NCBI RefSeq assembly: GCF_009931695.1
Contig: NZ_CP048000.1
Span: 1,205,001 to 1,269,000 of the forward strand
Source: Anaerocolumna sedimenticola
Lineage (GTDB): Bacteria; Bacillota; Clostridia; Lachnospirales; Lachnospiraceae
Direction of reading: 5' to 3'
DNA length: 64,000 nt
Shown here: positions 23,036 to 32,083 of the stretch, in pieces
Layout of the letters: each line of letters starts with the position of its first letter
Numbering within the stretch: the stretch's first letter is position 1
Program-made: the position numbers and the translations under genes
The notes under the pieces: model-generated
Seen by the model: only the letters and a program-made list of their open reading frames with translations
What the model was told of the DNA's origin: nothing
Databases searched by the model: none

Positions 23036-23050
23036 GTTTCACGTGAAACA
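23035..23050. promoter_or_regulatory. parS: parS centromere site 1
   Basis: TGTTTCACGTGAAACA is the exact 16-bp parS palindrome recognised by ParB/Spo0J. It lies about 90 bp upstream of parA, so ParB could both nucleate the segrosome and influence parA transcription. Confidence 0.96.
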
Positions 23051-23142
23051 TTTTTGTAAACTATGTCGGAAAGTATAGATATATGTATGAATAAGTGTTA
23101 TAATTAAGTGGTTAAAATTTAGAATTGTAAAGGGGGAATAAA

Positions 23143-23919
23143 ATGGGACGTATTATAGCTGTGGCTAACCAAAAAGGTGGAGTCGGTAAGACAACGACCG
23201 CCATAAATCTATCCGCTTGCTTAGCTGAAAAAGGAAAGAAAGTTTTAACTATAGATATAGACCCACAAGGTAATACTTCCAGTGGATTAGGTATAGATAA
23301 AAACAATCTAGAGAATACAATATATGAATTAATGATAGGGGATTGTACCATTGAAGATTGCCTTTTGAATAATATCATTGATAACCTTTCTCTATTGCCC
23401 TCTAACGTAAATTTGGCTGGAGCTGAAATAGAGTTGATCGGAATCGAGGAAAAAGAATATATTTTAAAAAAAGAGATAAGTAAAATCAGAGATAATTATG
23501 ATTATTTAATTATAGATTGTCCCCCTTCTCTAAATACATTAACTGTAAACGCAATGACAACAGCGGATACCGTGTTAGTTCCGATTCAATGTGAGTATTA
23601 TGCTTTGGAAGGTTTATCTCAATTAATACATACAATCAATTTGGTAAAACAAAGACTAAATCCTAACTTGGAAATTGAAGGGGTGGTCTTTACTATGTAT
23701 GATGCCAGAACAAACTTATCTTTACAGGTTGTTGAAAACGTAAAGATGAATTTAAAGCAGACGATTTATAAATCAATCATACCTCGAAATGTAAGATTAG
23801 CCGAAGCACCAAGCCATGGACTTCCAATTAATATATATGATCCAAAATCCGCTGGTGCAGAGGGATATAGAGATTTAGCAGATGAAGTTATAGAGAGAGA
23901 TACTATTAATAATAATTGA
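23143..23919 (+). CDS. parA: chromosome-partitioning ATPase ParA (Soj)
   Basis: A 258-aa Walker-type ATPase driving origin segregation with ParB and affecting DnaA. The deviant Walker A is NQKGGVGKTTTAINL near residue 10, Walker A' is TIDIDPQGNTSSGLG, and Walker B is YLIIDCPPSLNTLT. The chromosomal Soj type has no N-terminal DNA-binding extension. AAAGGGGGA lies before the ATG, and an extended -10 TGTTATAAT sits at 23096-23104. 250 bp of AT-rich DNA separates it from parB. Confidence 0.97.
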   Translation: MGRIIAVANQKGGVGKTTTAINLSACLAEKGKKVLTIDIDPQGNTSSGLGIDKNNLENTIYELMIGDCTIEDCLLNNIIDNLSLLPSNVNLAGAEIELIGIEEKEYILKKEISKIRDNYDYLIIDCPPSLNTLTVNAMTTADTVLVPIQCEYYALEGLSQLIHTINLVKQRLNPNLEIEGVVFTMYDARTNLSLQVVENVKMNLKQTIYKSIIPRNVRLAEAPSHGLPINIYDPKSAGAEGYRDLADEVIERDTINNN

Positions 23920-24175
23920 AAATAACGAATAAATTATTAACTTATTGCTGGTATGTTTATATTTATTAAATGATGTAGATAGTTTTTGATATAAATAATG
24001 ATAATTTTTAGAGAATAGGTTTTATAATGACTTAATACAAAAGTAAATATATATTTAATTCATTCTTAATTGTGAAAATATACATAAAAATTAATAAAAG
24101 TAATTGTAATGTGTAGATTTAAGACATTTTTAACTTAGGTTTTAATAGTTAAACTTTTTAGAAAGGAATATGAAA

Positions 24176-25075
24176 ATGGCAACAGCAAAAAGAGGTCTAG
24201 GTAAGGGATTGGATTCTATGATACCAGAAAAGGTGGACAAGAGTGGCATTCAATCAGTAAAACAACCGGATGATAATGTTTCACGTGAAACATTAATAAA
24301 CATAAATGAAATTGAACCGAATAAAGGACAACCTCGTAAAAATTTTGACGAAGATGCTATTCAGGAATTAGCAGATTCGATTAAACAATATGGAATAATA
24401 CAACCTTTGATTCTGCAAAAGAAAGATAAATATTATGTTATTGTTGCAGGTGAAAGAAGATGGCGGGCTGCTAAGGTAGCCGGTTTAAAGAAAATTCCTG
24501 CGATTATAAAAGATTATTCTCCTCAAGAAATAATGGAAATTGCATTAATCGAAAATTTACAAAGAGAAGATTTAAATCCAATAGAAGAAGCAATGGCATT
24601 TCAGAATCTTATCAAGGAATTCAATTTGAAGCAGGATGAAGTGGCCGAAAGAGTATCAAAAAGCAGGGTTGCAGTCACTAATTCCATGAGATTGTTAAAA
24701 CTGAATCCAAAAGTACAGCAAATGTTAATAGATGGAATGATATCGAGTGGGCATGCAAGAACTTTATTGGCTGTTGAAGATCTGGAGCTACAATATCAGG
24801 TAGCATTGAAAGTGTTTGATGAAAAATTAAGTGTAAGAGACACAGAAAAATTAGTTAAAAACTTAATGAATGCGAAGGATGAAGTTAAAAAAGAGACAGC
24901 TGTAACAAGAGAAGACTTATATATCTATCGGGATCTAGAAGAAAAAATGAAAAGAATAATTGGTACTAAGGTTTCTATAAAGAAAAAATCCAATAATAAT
25001 GGAAAAATAGAAATTGATTACTATTCAACAGAAGAATTAGAACGTATTATTGAATTATTTGAATCTATTAATTAA
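24176..25075 (+). CDS. parB: chromosome-partitioning protein ParB (Spo0J)
   Basis: A 299-aa CTP-dependent clamp that loads at parS. It begins MATAKRGLGKGLDSMIPEK, the usual N-terminus. The ParB/Srx CTPase fold contains NKGQPRKNFDEDAIQELADS, GERRWRAAKVAG and ENLQREDLNPIEEA. The HTH region is LKQDEVAERVSKSRVAVTNS. A dimerising C-terminus follows. I prefer ATG 24176 because AAAGGA lies 8 bp upstream; ATG 24170 would leave only 2 bp. A second parS lies inside the coding sequence. Confidence 0.96.
   Translation: MATAKRGLGKGLDSMIPEKVDKSGIQSVKQPDDNVSRETLININEIEPNKGQPRKNFDEDAIQELADSIKQYGIIQPLILQKKDKYYVIVAGERRWRAAKVAGLKKIPAIIKDYSPQEIMEIALIENLQREDLNPIEEAMAFQNLIKEFNLKQDEVAERVSKSRVAVTNSMRLLKLNPKVQQMLIDGMISSGHARTLLAVEDLELQYQVALKVFDEKLSVRDTEKLVKNLMNAKDEVKKETAVTREDLYIYRDLEEKMKRIIGTKVSIKKKSNNNGKIEIDYYSTEELERIIELFESIN
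24277..24292. promoter_or_regulatory. parS: parS centromere site 2, inside parB
   Basis: A second exact TGTTTCACGTGAAACA, within parB codons 34-40, as in Bacillus spo0J, where parS also lies inside the gene. It is 1.24 kb from site 1. Confidence 0.95.
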
Positions 25076-25091
25076 AGGAGAATAAGTACAA

Positions 25092-25604
25092 ATGCAGATT
25101 TTTGATACACTTGGAATTGATATGGGTTATGTTTTAATCGGTGTTTCCGGTTTTACCATCGTACTATTTATACTTGTTATTATATTAATGGCTAAACTAG
25201 GCAATGTTAATAAAAGGTATAAAAAATTTATGGTTGGAGCAGATGGTAAAAGTTTAGAAAATCAATTTATTACCAGATTTGCAGAAGTTGATGAATTAAA
25301 ATTAGAAAGTAAAAAAATAAAAAACAAAATAAATAAAATCAGTGAAAATTTAATTCTTACTTATCAAAAAGTCGGTATTGTAAAATATGATGCTTTTAAA
25401 GAAATGGGCGGAAAGTTAAGTTTTGCATTAGCCATGTTAAATGATAACAATGATGGGTTTATTCTTAATTCAATGCATTCTAGCAGAGAAGGATGTTATA
25501 CTTATGTTAAAGAAGTAATTAAAGGAGAAGCTTTTGTTGTCTTAGCAGAAGAAGAGCGATTGGCATTAGAAGAAGCTAAAAGGACTAGAGATTTTATGAG
25601 TTAA
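25092..25604 (+). CDS. DUF4446 family membrane-anchored protein
   Basis: A 170-aa protein with one N-terminal transmembrane helix (IGVSGFTIVLFILVIILMAK, residues 15-36). A short coiled region follows, then the DUF4446 core: KVGIVKYDAFKEMGGKLSFA, LNDNNDGFILNSMHSSREGC and a C-terminal KEVIKGEAFVVLAEEERLAL. This family commonly follows parB in Clostridia. The function is unknown. It is 16 bp after parB with an AAAGGAG site, so it is likely co-transcribed. Confidence 0.85.
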   Translation: MQIFDTLGIDMGYVLIGVSGFTIVLFILVIILMAKLGNVNKRYKKFMVGADGKSLENQFITRFAEVDELKLESKKIKNKINKISENLILTYQKVGIVKYDAFKEMGGKLSFALAMLNDNNDGFILNSMHSSREGCYTYVKEVIKGEAFVVLAEEERLALEEAKRTRDFMS

Positions 25605-25642
25605 ATTTTTAGATCTCTTAAGTAAAAGAATGAAAATAAAAG

Positions 25643-25835
25643 AATATAAAATATGAAATAGTAATATAAAATACGAAATAGTAATAAAAACTACGAGAAG
25701 TAATATAAAATACGAAATAGTAATATAAAATACGAAATAGTAATAAAAACTACGAGAAGTAATAAAAAAATATGAAAAGTAATAAAAAATAAGAAATAAT
25801 AAAAAAAAATACGAAAAGTAATAAAAACAGGAATA
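25643..25835. repeat. minisatellite of 19-20-bp units with a 59-bp higher-order period
   Basis: Units of the type AATATAAAATACGAAATAGT (20 bp) and AATAAAAACTACGAGAAGT (19 bp) run head to tail from 25643. The block 20+20+19 bp occurs twice (25643-25701 and 25702-25760), then decays into degenerate units and A-rich DNA to about 25910. It is noncoding; the long minus-strand open frame here is low-complexity Phe/Leu and not believed. Strand-slippage expansion is the likely origin. Confidence 0.9.
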
Positions 25836-25919
25836 GAAAAAATAGAAAATAAAAAAAACAGAACTTTAAAAATAAGAAATAGAAATAGAAAAATAAGAAA
25901 TTGAAGATATAAGTAAAAG

Positions 25920-25966
25920 AAGAAGTCTCCCTGATCAAAATAATTGCATAGAGAAGACTTCTTTTC
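25920..25966 (+). terminator. terminator after the parAB-DUF4446 operon
   Basis: AAGAAGTCT (25920-25928) pairs with AGACTTCTT (25955-25963) around a roughly 26-nt loop, and the T-rich stretch continues as TTTTCT. It lies beyond the minisatellite. Confidence 0.6.
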
Positions 25967-25981
25967 TATATGAACTTATTT

Positions 25982-26522
25982 GGGACCGTTTCAAATTTTG
26001 TGTTACAGATATTTTGGAGCTATAAAATTTTATTAAATCCATGAAACACCGTATAGGCTGGAATCTTTACCTTGACTGCTTTTCAAGGATTTTATGTAGT
26101 ACTATTAAGACAATATGAGAAACTCTGTAAAATAAGTTTAGACGAAACGATAAACAGCCCGATCCCGGGGAATATCTAAGTCCATATCACCATAACTGGT
26201 ATGCATGATTATCGTGTTGTAACCGTTTCTGCTGTTATCGATTTCTTTATTCCGATAATCATACTTAGAATAACCAAGTTCCTCATCCATTTCACCATCC
26301 AAGCTGCCTTTCAGGATAACAGACATCATTTCTCGCATAAGTGCATTAACATCCGTTCCATTCTTAACTGGATTTTCTTTCAGGTATCCGCTCATCATTT
26401 TACGTTGAGCTTGTCTTGCGGGAGACTCATCCCTTCTTTTTTTAGCCGTAAAAAAAACCTCCAAACTGAGTAATTTTATTTTACATCAATTTGAAGGTTT
26501 ACACAAACTTTGGGATGCTCCC
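25982..26522 (-). mobile_element. IS256-family insertion sequence remnant, internally deleted
   Basis: The ends are GGGACCGTTTCAAATTTTGT (from 25982) and, in inverse orientation, GGGAGCATCCCAAAGTTTGT (ending at 26522). Both resemble IS256-family terminal inverted repeats. The distance is only 541 bp, while complete elements are about 1.3 kb. Only the transposase N-terminus is left. No clear 8-bp target duplication is visible. Confidence 0.7.
26138..26464 (-). pseudogene. IS256-family transposase, N-terminal fragment
   Basis: A 108-aa fragment of a Mutator/IS256-type DDE transposase (about 400 aa when whole). DVNALMREMMSVILKGSLDG, EMDEELGYSKYDYRN and SRNGYNTIIMHTSYGDMDLD followed by IPRDR are the family's conserved N-terminus. 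The catalytic DDE core is absent, so it cannot transpose. The last residues after PRDR are not family-like and mark the deletion junction. Confidence 0.85.
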
Positions 26523-26685
26523 TTTATTTTTCTAAATATACAGTATTTCTTTTAACAGTTTAATGCGGTTTTACATTATAAATTTTAAAGTTAATAGTGA
26601 AACTAAGAATTAATAGTTTTGCGGTTAAGCAAAATACTTAATCTCTTTTATATACCAATTATTAAATACTTAACTAATACATCAA

Positions 26686-29304
26686 TTATTTCTTAACAGG
26701 TACATTATCTTTTCCATAGTATGCAATCATATATAATTCTTCAAGTTCTGAAACAAGAGGAAGTCTGGGATTAGCAGTTGTACACTGATCACCGAATGCT
26801 AAATCTGCAAGTGAACCAACTTTGGATAAGAAATCTTTTTCGTTAATACCATATTCTTTTAAAGTTGCAGGTATTTCTAAGAAAGCATTTAACTTCTCAA
26901 TTTCAGTTGCAAGAATTTCAACCGCATCATCATTATTTTTTGGTTTAAAACCAAGTTTATTCATCAAGGAAAAGATCTTATCACCAACAATGTAATTTTC
27001 ATATTTTGGCCATGAAGTAAACTTAGTTGGGCAGGAGGTCCCATTATAACGAACTACATGTGGTAATAAAATTGCATTTGCACATCCATGAGGAACATGA
27101 TATTCTCCGCCAAGTTTATGAGCTAAAGAGTGGTTGATACCAAGGAAAGCGTTAGTAAATGCCATACCGGCTATAGTGGATGCATTATGCATTTTTTCAC
27201 GAGCTACCGGGTCATTAGCTCCAAATTCATAAGATTTCTTCAGATAATTAAATACCATTTCAATTGCATGAATAGCAAGTGCATCCGTATAGTCTGATGC
27301 TAGAATTGATATATAAGCTTCAATTGCATGAGTTAAAACATCCATTCCTGTCCAAGCAGTTGATTTTTTAGGAACGGACATTACGAAATCAGGATCGATG
27401 ATTGCAACATCCGGTGTTAACTCGTAGTCTGCTAAAGGATATTTTTTGTTCTCAGTTTTATCTGATATAACAGCGAAAGAGGTAACTTCGGATCCTGTAC
27501 CGGAAGTAGTAGGAATTGCTACTAATTTAGCCTTCTTTCCAAGCTGAGGGAATTTATAAGTTCTCTTTCTGATATCCAGGAATTTTAGTGACATATTCTT
27601 GAAATCAGCTTCCGGATTCTCATAAAATAACCACATACCTTTTGCAGCGTCAATAGCAGAACCGCCACCCAAAGCAATTATTACGTCCGGTTTGAACTTA
27701 TTCATGGAATCTACACCTTTCATGATTGTTTCTAAAGATGGATCCGGTTCAACCTGATCGAAGATTTCGCAGTGTACATATTCTTCTCTTTTTCTTAATT
27801 GATATAATACTTTATTTACATATCCTAACTGAGTCATGGCAGGGTCTGTTACGATAAAAGCTTTGTTGATGTTGGGCATTTTTGATAAGTAAGCAGTTGA
27901 TCCGGACTCAAAGTAAATTTTACTTGGAACTTTAAACCATTGCATATTATTTCTCCTCTTAGCTACTCGCTTAACGTTTACAAGATCTACAGCAGATACA
28001 TTATGAGTAGTTGAATTACCGCCGTAAGAACCGCATCCAAGTGTCAGAGAAGGCATATTTGTATTATATAAGTCACCGATAGCACCATGAGTAGACGGAG
28101 AATTAATTATGATACGTCCGGTTTTCATTCGGTTAGAGAATTCTTCAATAACCTTTGAATCAGTGGAATGTAATACGGAAGAGTGTCCCATACCACCATT
28201 TGCAAGCATCTTTTCACATAATACTAATCCGTCTTCCACATCATTAGCTTTGGCAACAGCTAAGACCGGTGATAATTTTTCAATAGAAAGAGGGTAATCT
28301 TTGCCGACTCCATCTAATTCGGTACATAAAATTTTAGTATCTTTCGGGATTGTAAATCCAGCTAATGCTGCTATTTTTACCGGTGATTGACCAACTATAT
28401 CAGGGTTAACGGATCTTTTCTCCAAATTAATAACAACAGGTTCCAGTTTCTTGATTTCTTCTTTTGTTGCAAAATAACAGCCGGCTTTTTTCATTAAGTC
28501 TATTACTTCTTTATATACAGGGGCTTCAATAATAGCAGCCTGTTCGGAAGCACATATCATACCATTATCAAAAGATTTGGATAATACTAAATCGTTAACG
28601 GCTCTTTTTAATACAGCTGTTTTTTCAATAAAGCAAGGAACATTACCAGGTCCTACACCAAGAGCAGGTTTTCCTGATGAATATGCCGCCTTAACCATTC
28701 CAGGGCCACCGGTAGCTAAGATGCAAGCAACACCAGGATGATTCATAAGAACAGAAGTAGCCTCTACAGATGGGTATTCAATCCATTGAATACAATTTTT
28801 AGGAGCACCGGCATTTATTGCCGCATCTAATAATGTTTGAGCAGCTGCTTTGGAACACTGCTGTGCACTTGGATGAAAGCCAAAAATAATGGGATTACGT
28901 GTCTTAATACAAGAGATGATTTTAAACATAGTGGTAGAAGTAGGATTAGTAACAGGTGTAACACCGGCAACGATACCGATTGGTTCAGCAACCATCATAT
29001 AATCTTCTTCTTCGTTATCTTCAATAATACCAACAGTTTTTTGGTATTTAATAGAATGCCAGATATATTCAGTAGCAAATATATTTTTGGTTATCTTATC
29101 TTCATAAATACCTCTTCCTGTTTCTTCAACTGCCATCTTAGCTAAGACCTGTTGTTTAGCGAGTCCGGCTAAAGCCATTTCATGTACAATGTTATCAATA
29201 GTTGCCTGATCATAATTCATGAATTCTTTTAAAGCTACTTGCGCATTTTTAACCAGTAAATCAACATGTTCCTGAGGTGTTGGTTGTTGTTTTTTTTCAC
29301 TCAT
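26686..29304 (-). CDS. adhE: bifunctional acetaldehyde-CoA/alcohol dehydrogenase AdhE
   Basis: An 872-aa fermentative enzyme reducing acetyl-CoA to acetaldehyde and ethanol with two NADH. Residues 1-440 are the aldehyde dehydrogenase domain, with the catalytic cysteine in NGMICASEQAA and GPGNVPCFIEKT. Residues 450-872 are the iron-dependent alcohol dehydrogenase domain, with ALGGGSAIDAAKGMW, AIPTTSGTGSEVTSFAVISD and metal-site histidines in TAWTGMDVLTHAIEAYIS and NHSLAHKLGGEYHVPHG. AdhE forms spirosomes in other bacteria. It is monocistronic, with a near-consensus promoter and a Rex-like operator. Confidence 0.98.
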   Translation of the reverse strand: MSEKKQQPTPQEHVDLLVKNAQVALKEFMNYDQATIDNIVHEMALAGLAKQQVLAKMAVEETGRGIYEDKITKNIFATEYIWHSIKYQKTVGIIEDNEEEDYMMVAEPIGIVAGVTPVTNPTSTTMFKIISCIKTRNPIIFGFHPSAQQCSKAAAQTLLDAAINAGAPKNCIQWIEYPSVEATSVLMNHPGVACILATGGPGMVKAAYSSGKPALGVGPGNVPCFIEKTAVLKRAVNDLVLSKSFDNGMICASEQAAIIEAPVYKEVIDLMKKAGCYFATKEEIKKLEPVVINLEKRSVNPDIVGQSPVKIAALAGFTIPKDTKILCTELDGVGKDYPLSIEKLSPVLAVAKANDVEDGLVLCEKMLANGGMGHSSVLHSTDSKVIEEFSNRMKTGRIIINSPSTHGAIGDLYNTNMPSLTLGCGSYGGNSTTHNVSAVDLVNVKRVAKRRNNMQWFKVPSKIYFESGSTAYLSKMPNINKAFIVTDPAMTQLGYVNKVLYQLRKREEYVHCEIFDQVEPDPSLETIMKGVDSMNKFKPDVIIALGGGSAIDAAKGMWLFYENPEADFKNMSLKFLDIRKRTYKFPQLGKKAKLVAIPTTSGTGSEVTSFAVISDKTENKKYPLADYELTPDVAIIDPDFVMSVPKKSTAWTGMDVLTHAIEAYISILASDYTDALAIHAIEMVFNYLKKSYEFGANDPVAREKMHNASTIAGMAFTNAFLGINHSLAHKLGGEYHVPHGCANAILLPHVVRYNGTSCPTKFTSWPKYENYIVGDKIFSLMNKLGFKPKNNDDAVEILATEIEKLNAFLEIPATLKEYGINEKDFLSKVGSLADLAFGDQCTTANPRLPLVSELEELYMIAYYGKDNVPVKK

Positions 29305-29339
29305 AATTTAAAATCCTCCTATAATGAATAATCAAATAT

Positions 29340-29357
29340 ATGTTAATTTATTAACAA
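29340..29357. promoter_or_regulatory. Rex (NADH/NAD+ sensor) operator candidate for adhE
   Basis: ATGTTAATTTATTAACAA matches the clostridial Rex box TTGTTAANNNNTTAACAA at all but the first base. It lies just downstream of the adhE -10, about +20 to +40 of the transcript, where a bound repressor would block transcription. Rex control of adhE is established in several clostridia. Confidence 0.75.
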
Positions 29358-29384
29358 TGTGCTGTAAATATTTATTACACTTTG

Positions 29385-29413
29385 AATATATCAAAGAATA
29401 CGAATTTTGTCAA
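29385..29413 (-). promoter_or_regulatory. adhE promoter
   Basis: On the minus strand TTGACA (plus 29408-29413) and TATATT (plus 29385-29390) are separated by 17 bp. The 5' leader is about 75 nt and contains the Rex-like operator. Confidence 0.75.
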
Positions 29414-29593
29414 ATAAAATCTTATAAATAATCAACAAAACAATGTAAAAAAAATAAAATAGAAACCGATATAAATATACATATTCACCAAAACATAGAT
29501 AACATATATATATAATATACAAACAGATATTAAGAAATAAAGCAATATGTTAAAATTATAACAATTTTAATAAATTTTTAATTAATCATAATA

Positions 29594-29622
29594 TTGACAT
29601 TAATTGTTTTATTGGATATTGT
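29594..29622 (+). promoter_or_regulatory. promoter of the HD-GYP gene
   Basis: TTGACA (29594-29599) and TATTGT (29617-29622) have a 17-bp spacer, 95 bp upstream of the start codon. The -35 is perfect and the -10 weak. The DNA between this and the adhE promoter is AT-rich without other features. Confidence 0.5.
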
Positions 29623-29717
29623 ATTATATAGGTGGATAAATAAAGCCTCGGGAAATTATATTACAATTACGCTAAATGCTCATTATCCGCAAATGTTCAT
29701 ATTACGAGGTGTTTCAT

Positions 29718-30782
29718 ATGAGAAGAATGTTACTTGATTCTATCAAGGGACATGAATTGCTTGCCAGAGATATCATAAGTAACAGTGGAATTGTAATCAT
29801 GTCGGCAGGGTCGGTTATTAAAAAGGAATATGCTAGAAGGCTAACAGAATTGGATATATTTTATGTCTATGTTGAAGATGAATTATCCAAGGGGATTGCT
29901 GACGAGGATAATACAGAAGAAAAGATAAAAGAACAGTGCCAGGACATAGTAAAAAATATAATCGATAAGTATTCTTACCAAGGATATGGAGAATTGGAAA
30001 ATATTCAAGAAGTCGCCGAGCAAATTATCGGAGATATGATTCAACAGCCTGAAGTTCTTTTTAATATATCTGGAGTAAGAAGGAAAAGTGAAAGCACCTA
30101 TTCACATTCCATAAACGTTTGTGCCTTATCAGTATTACTGGCCTTAAGAATGAAACTACCAAAAGTGAAGGTCCGAGAGATAGCTGTTGGAAGTCTTTTA
30201 CATGATATAGGGTACAATTCCATGCAGTTTGATTTTATGAATAATAATTATAATGATTTTAATAAATTAGAGCAGAAAGAATTAATGAAGCATGTTATTT
30301 ATGGATATTCCTCCGTAATTAAAGAAGACTGGTTAACGTTATCTGCCAAAGATATTATATTATGTCATCATGAAAAATTAGATGGGTCCGGTTATCCGTT
30401 TCATAAAAAAGCTGATAAAATAAAAATAGGAAGTAAAATAGTTGCCGTATGTGATGTTTTTGATAGTATTGTGTATGGGTTTCTTTGCCCTAAAATGAAA
30501 GTACATCATGCAATTGACTATATAGTAAGTCAGGCTGGAGTAAAGTTTGACTTTGATATTGTAAATTGTTTTATTGAATCGGTTGCAGCATATCCTAACG
30601 GCACAGTAGTAATTACAAACACCGGTGAAAAAGGAATAGTAATAAGGCAAAACGTAAAAAGTCCGACACGACCAGTTCTACATATGATCTCAGATGTAAA
30701 TGGCAATAAATATACAACCTGGGTAGAAAAAGACCTAAATAAGGAATTAACTATAATAATTGAGGATACAATTGAACTATGA
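29718..30782 (+). CDS. HD-GYP domain protein, probable cyclic-di-GMP phosphodiesterase
   Basis: A 354-aa soluble protein. An N-terminal regulatory region (residues 1-120) precedes an HD-GYP domain with HSINVCALSVLLALRM, the HD dyad in SLLHDIGY (near residue 160) and the complete signature HHEKLDGSGYP (near residue 217). The signature is intact, so hydrolysis of c-di-GMP to GMP is plausible. About 90 C-terminal residues form a beta-rich domain (NTGEKGIVIRQNVKSPTRPV). ATG 29718 is chosen because ACGAGGTG lies 6 bp upstream; an earlier in-frame start at 29676 lacks a site. Confidence 0.88.
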   Translation: MRRMLLDSIKGHELLARDIISNSGIVIMSAGSVIKKEYARRLTELDIFYVYVEDELSKGIADEDNTEEKIKEQCQDIVKNIIDKYSYQGYGELENIQEVAEQIIGDMIQQPEVLFNISGVRRKSESTYSHSINVCALSVLLALRMKLPKVKVREIAVGSLLHDIGYNSMQFDFMNNNYNDFNKLEQKELMKHVIYGYSSVIKEDWLTLSAKDIILCHHEKLDGSGYPFHKKADKIKIGSKIVAVCDVFDSIVYGFLCPKMKVHHAIDYIVSQAGVKFDFDIVNCFIESVAAYPNGTVVITNTGEKGIVIRQNVKSPTRPVLHMISDVNGNKYTTWVEKDLNKELTIIIEDTIEL

Positions 30783-30793
30783 TAGTTAAGCTG

Positions 30794-30838
30794 AAATTCT
30801 TTCATCTCATAGCATCTTTTTGGATGGAAGAATTTTTT
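30794..30838 (+). terminator. terminator of the HD-GYP gene
   Basis: AAATTCTTTCATC (30794-30806) pairs with GATGGAAGAATTT (30823-30835) with one G-U pair. A TTT run follows. It lies 12 bp after the stop. Confidence 0.8.
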
Positions 30839-31045
30839 GTTTTTATGAAATGAGAGTAAAATAGATGCATTGTTTCATTTGATTCTTACAAATAGGAATA
30901 AATCTTGCAGATAACGTAAAAATATGATATAAGTAATAGATAAATATTATTTGTTTAAATTTTAAAATAATGGTTATGATAAATAAGCTGGACTCCATAT
31001 AATGAGGTAATACCCATTAAATAAAAAGTTAGGTGGTGGATGATT

Positions 31046-31936
31046 GTGCATAGTTATTTAAGAGCAATAGGATTTAGTGAAGTGACAGATAGGATAGAAT
31101 TAGAAAAATTGTTGGGCATAATCATAGATCAGCCAACAGAGAAAAAAGTATATAATATGCCAAATAATAAAGTATTTACAGAAATAACCAAACTGTTTTC
31201 TAAACAAATGGGAATAACCTTACGAGGCGAAATTGATTCAAACGGTAAGTTTTATATGGAACATTATTTTCCGTTTTATAAAAGCCAGTATATGAGTACA
31301 AAAGAAGAGACATCTATTATAAAAAGAGTTGACGCGGAAGCTTATACCGGTATGTGTGATGATGTGAGACTTGGAGTGTCATTAATATTTTATTTGCAAA
31401 ATGTTGTAGATTATTTTATGGAAGGAAAAAATAAAACAGACAGACCATTCCCGATTTATTTATCAGCTTTGTCTATTTCCGGTAAAATTATTCTTCCTAT
31501 GGAGTTAGATGAGAAATTGGCTAAAAATAATAGTGCGGATGTACAGTATCGAAGGCAGTTAATAGCTGAAGCAAAGAAGGGTAATCAGGAAGCAATTGAC
31601 AGTTTAACCATTGATGATATCGATATGTATGCTATGATATCACGAAGAGCCAAAGTTGAAGATATATATACAATTGTGGAGACAACTTTTACCCCATATG
31701 GTTCAGAATCAGATAACTATACTGTTTTAGGAACCATAACAGATATGGATACCCTTATTAATGAAATAACCGGAGAAGAAGTTTATAGTCTTATGATATC
31801 TTGTAATGATGTTATATTTCAAGTGGTTATCAATAAGAAAGACCTTCTCGGAGAACCTGTTGTGGGCAGAAGATTTAAGGGAAATATATGGTTACAGGGA
31901 AATATTGATTTTAATTCAGAGAAATGTTTGAATTAA
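31046..31936 (+). CDS. DUF3881 family protein
   Basis: A protein of about 296 aa, recognised as the Lachnospiraceae-type DUF3881 family from the N-terminal HSYLRAIGFSEVTDRIELEK. There is no transmembrane segment or known catalytic motif. The central region (FYMEHYFPFYKSQYMSTKEE) and the C-terminal domain (YTVLGTITDMDTLINEITGE) are of unknown function. AGGTGG at 31031-31036 fits GTG 31046 (9 bp) better than ATG 31040 (3 bp). The tRNA-Arg promoter begins 3 bp after its stop. Confidence 0.7.
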   Translation: MHSYLRAIGFSEVTDRIELEKLLGIIIDQPTEKKVYNMPNNKVFTEITKLFSKQMGITLRGEIDSNGKFYMEHYFPFYKSQYMSTKEETSIIKRVDAEAYTGMCDDVRLGVSLIFYLQNVVDYFMEGKNKTDRPFPIYLSALSISGKIILPMELDEKLAKNNSADVQYRRQLIAEAKKGNQEAIDSLTIDDIDMYAMISRRAKVEDIYTIVETTFTPYGSESDNYTVLGTITDMDTLINEITGEEVYSLMISCNDVIFQVVINKKDLLGEPVVGRRFKGNIWLQGNIDFNSEKCLN

Positions 31937-31938
31937 GG

Positions 31939-31967
31939 TTGACTAAATTCAAATAAAATAGTAGAAT
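31939..31967 (+). promoter_or_regulatory. promoter of tRNA-Arg
   Basis: TTGACT (31939-31944) and TAGAAT (31962-31967) have a 17-bp spacer, 27 bp before the tRNA. Confidence 0.7.
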
Positions 31968-31993
31968 GGTTTTGCTGCCACATGGTAGTGAAT

Positions 31994-32067
31994 GCATCTA
32001 TAGCTCAGTAGGATAGAGCGACCGCCTCCTAAGCGGTAGGCCGCTGGTTCGAATCCAGTTAGGTGCA
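31994..32067 (+). tRNA. tRNA-Arg (CCT anticodon)
   Basis: GCATCTA at the 5' end pairs with TAGGTGC at the 3' end (one G-U). The anticodon stem-loop ACCGC-CTCCTAA-GCGGT gives anticodon CCT for AGG codons. The T-loop is GGTTCGAATCC. It is 74 nt including the discriminator A, with no encoded CCA. Confidence 0.95.
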
Positions 32068-32083
32068 TGATAAAGGAAAGGGC

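Noticed and set aside
25643..25835. CRISPR array
   Set aside because: The repeats are directly adjacent with no unique spacers, and no cas gene is in the window.
25750..25938. Minus-strand open frame of 62 residues rich in Phe/Leu/Tyr
   Set aside because: It is the reverse reading of the A-rich minisatellite; no start signal and pure low complexity.
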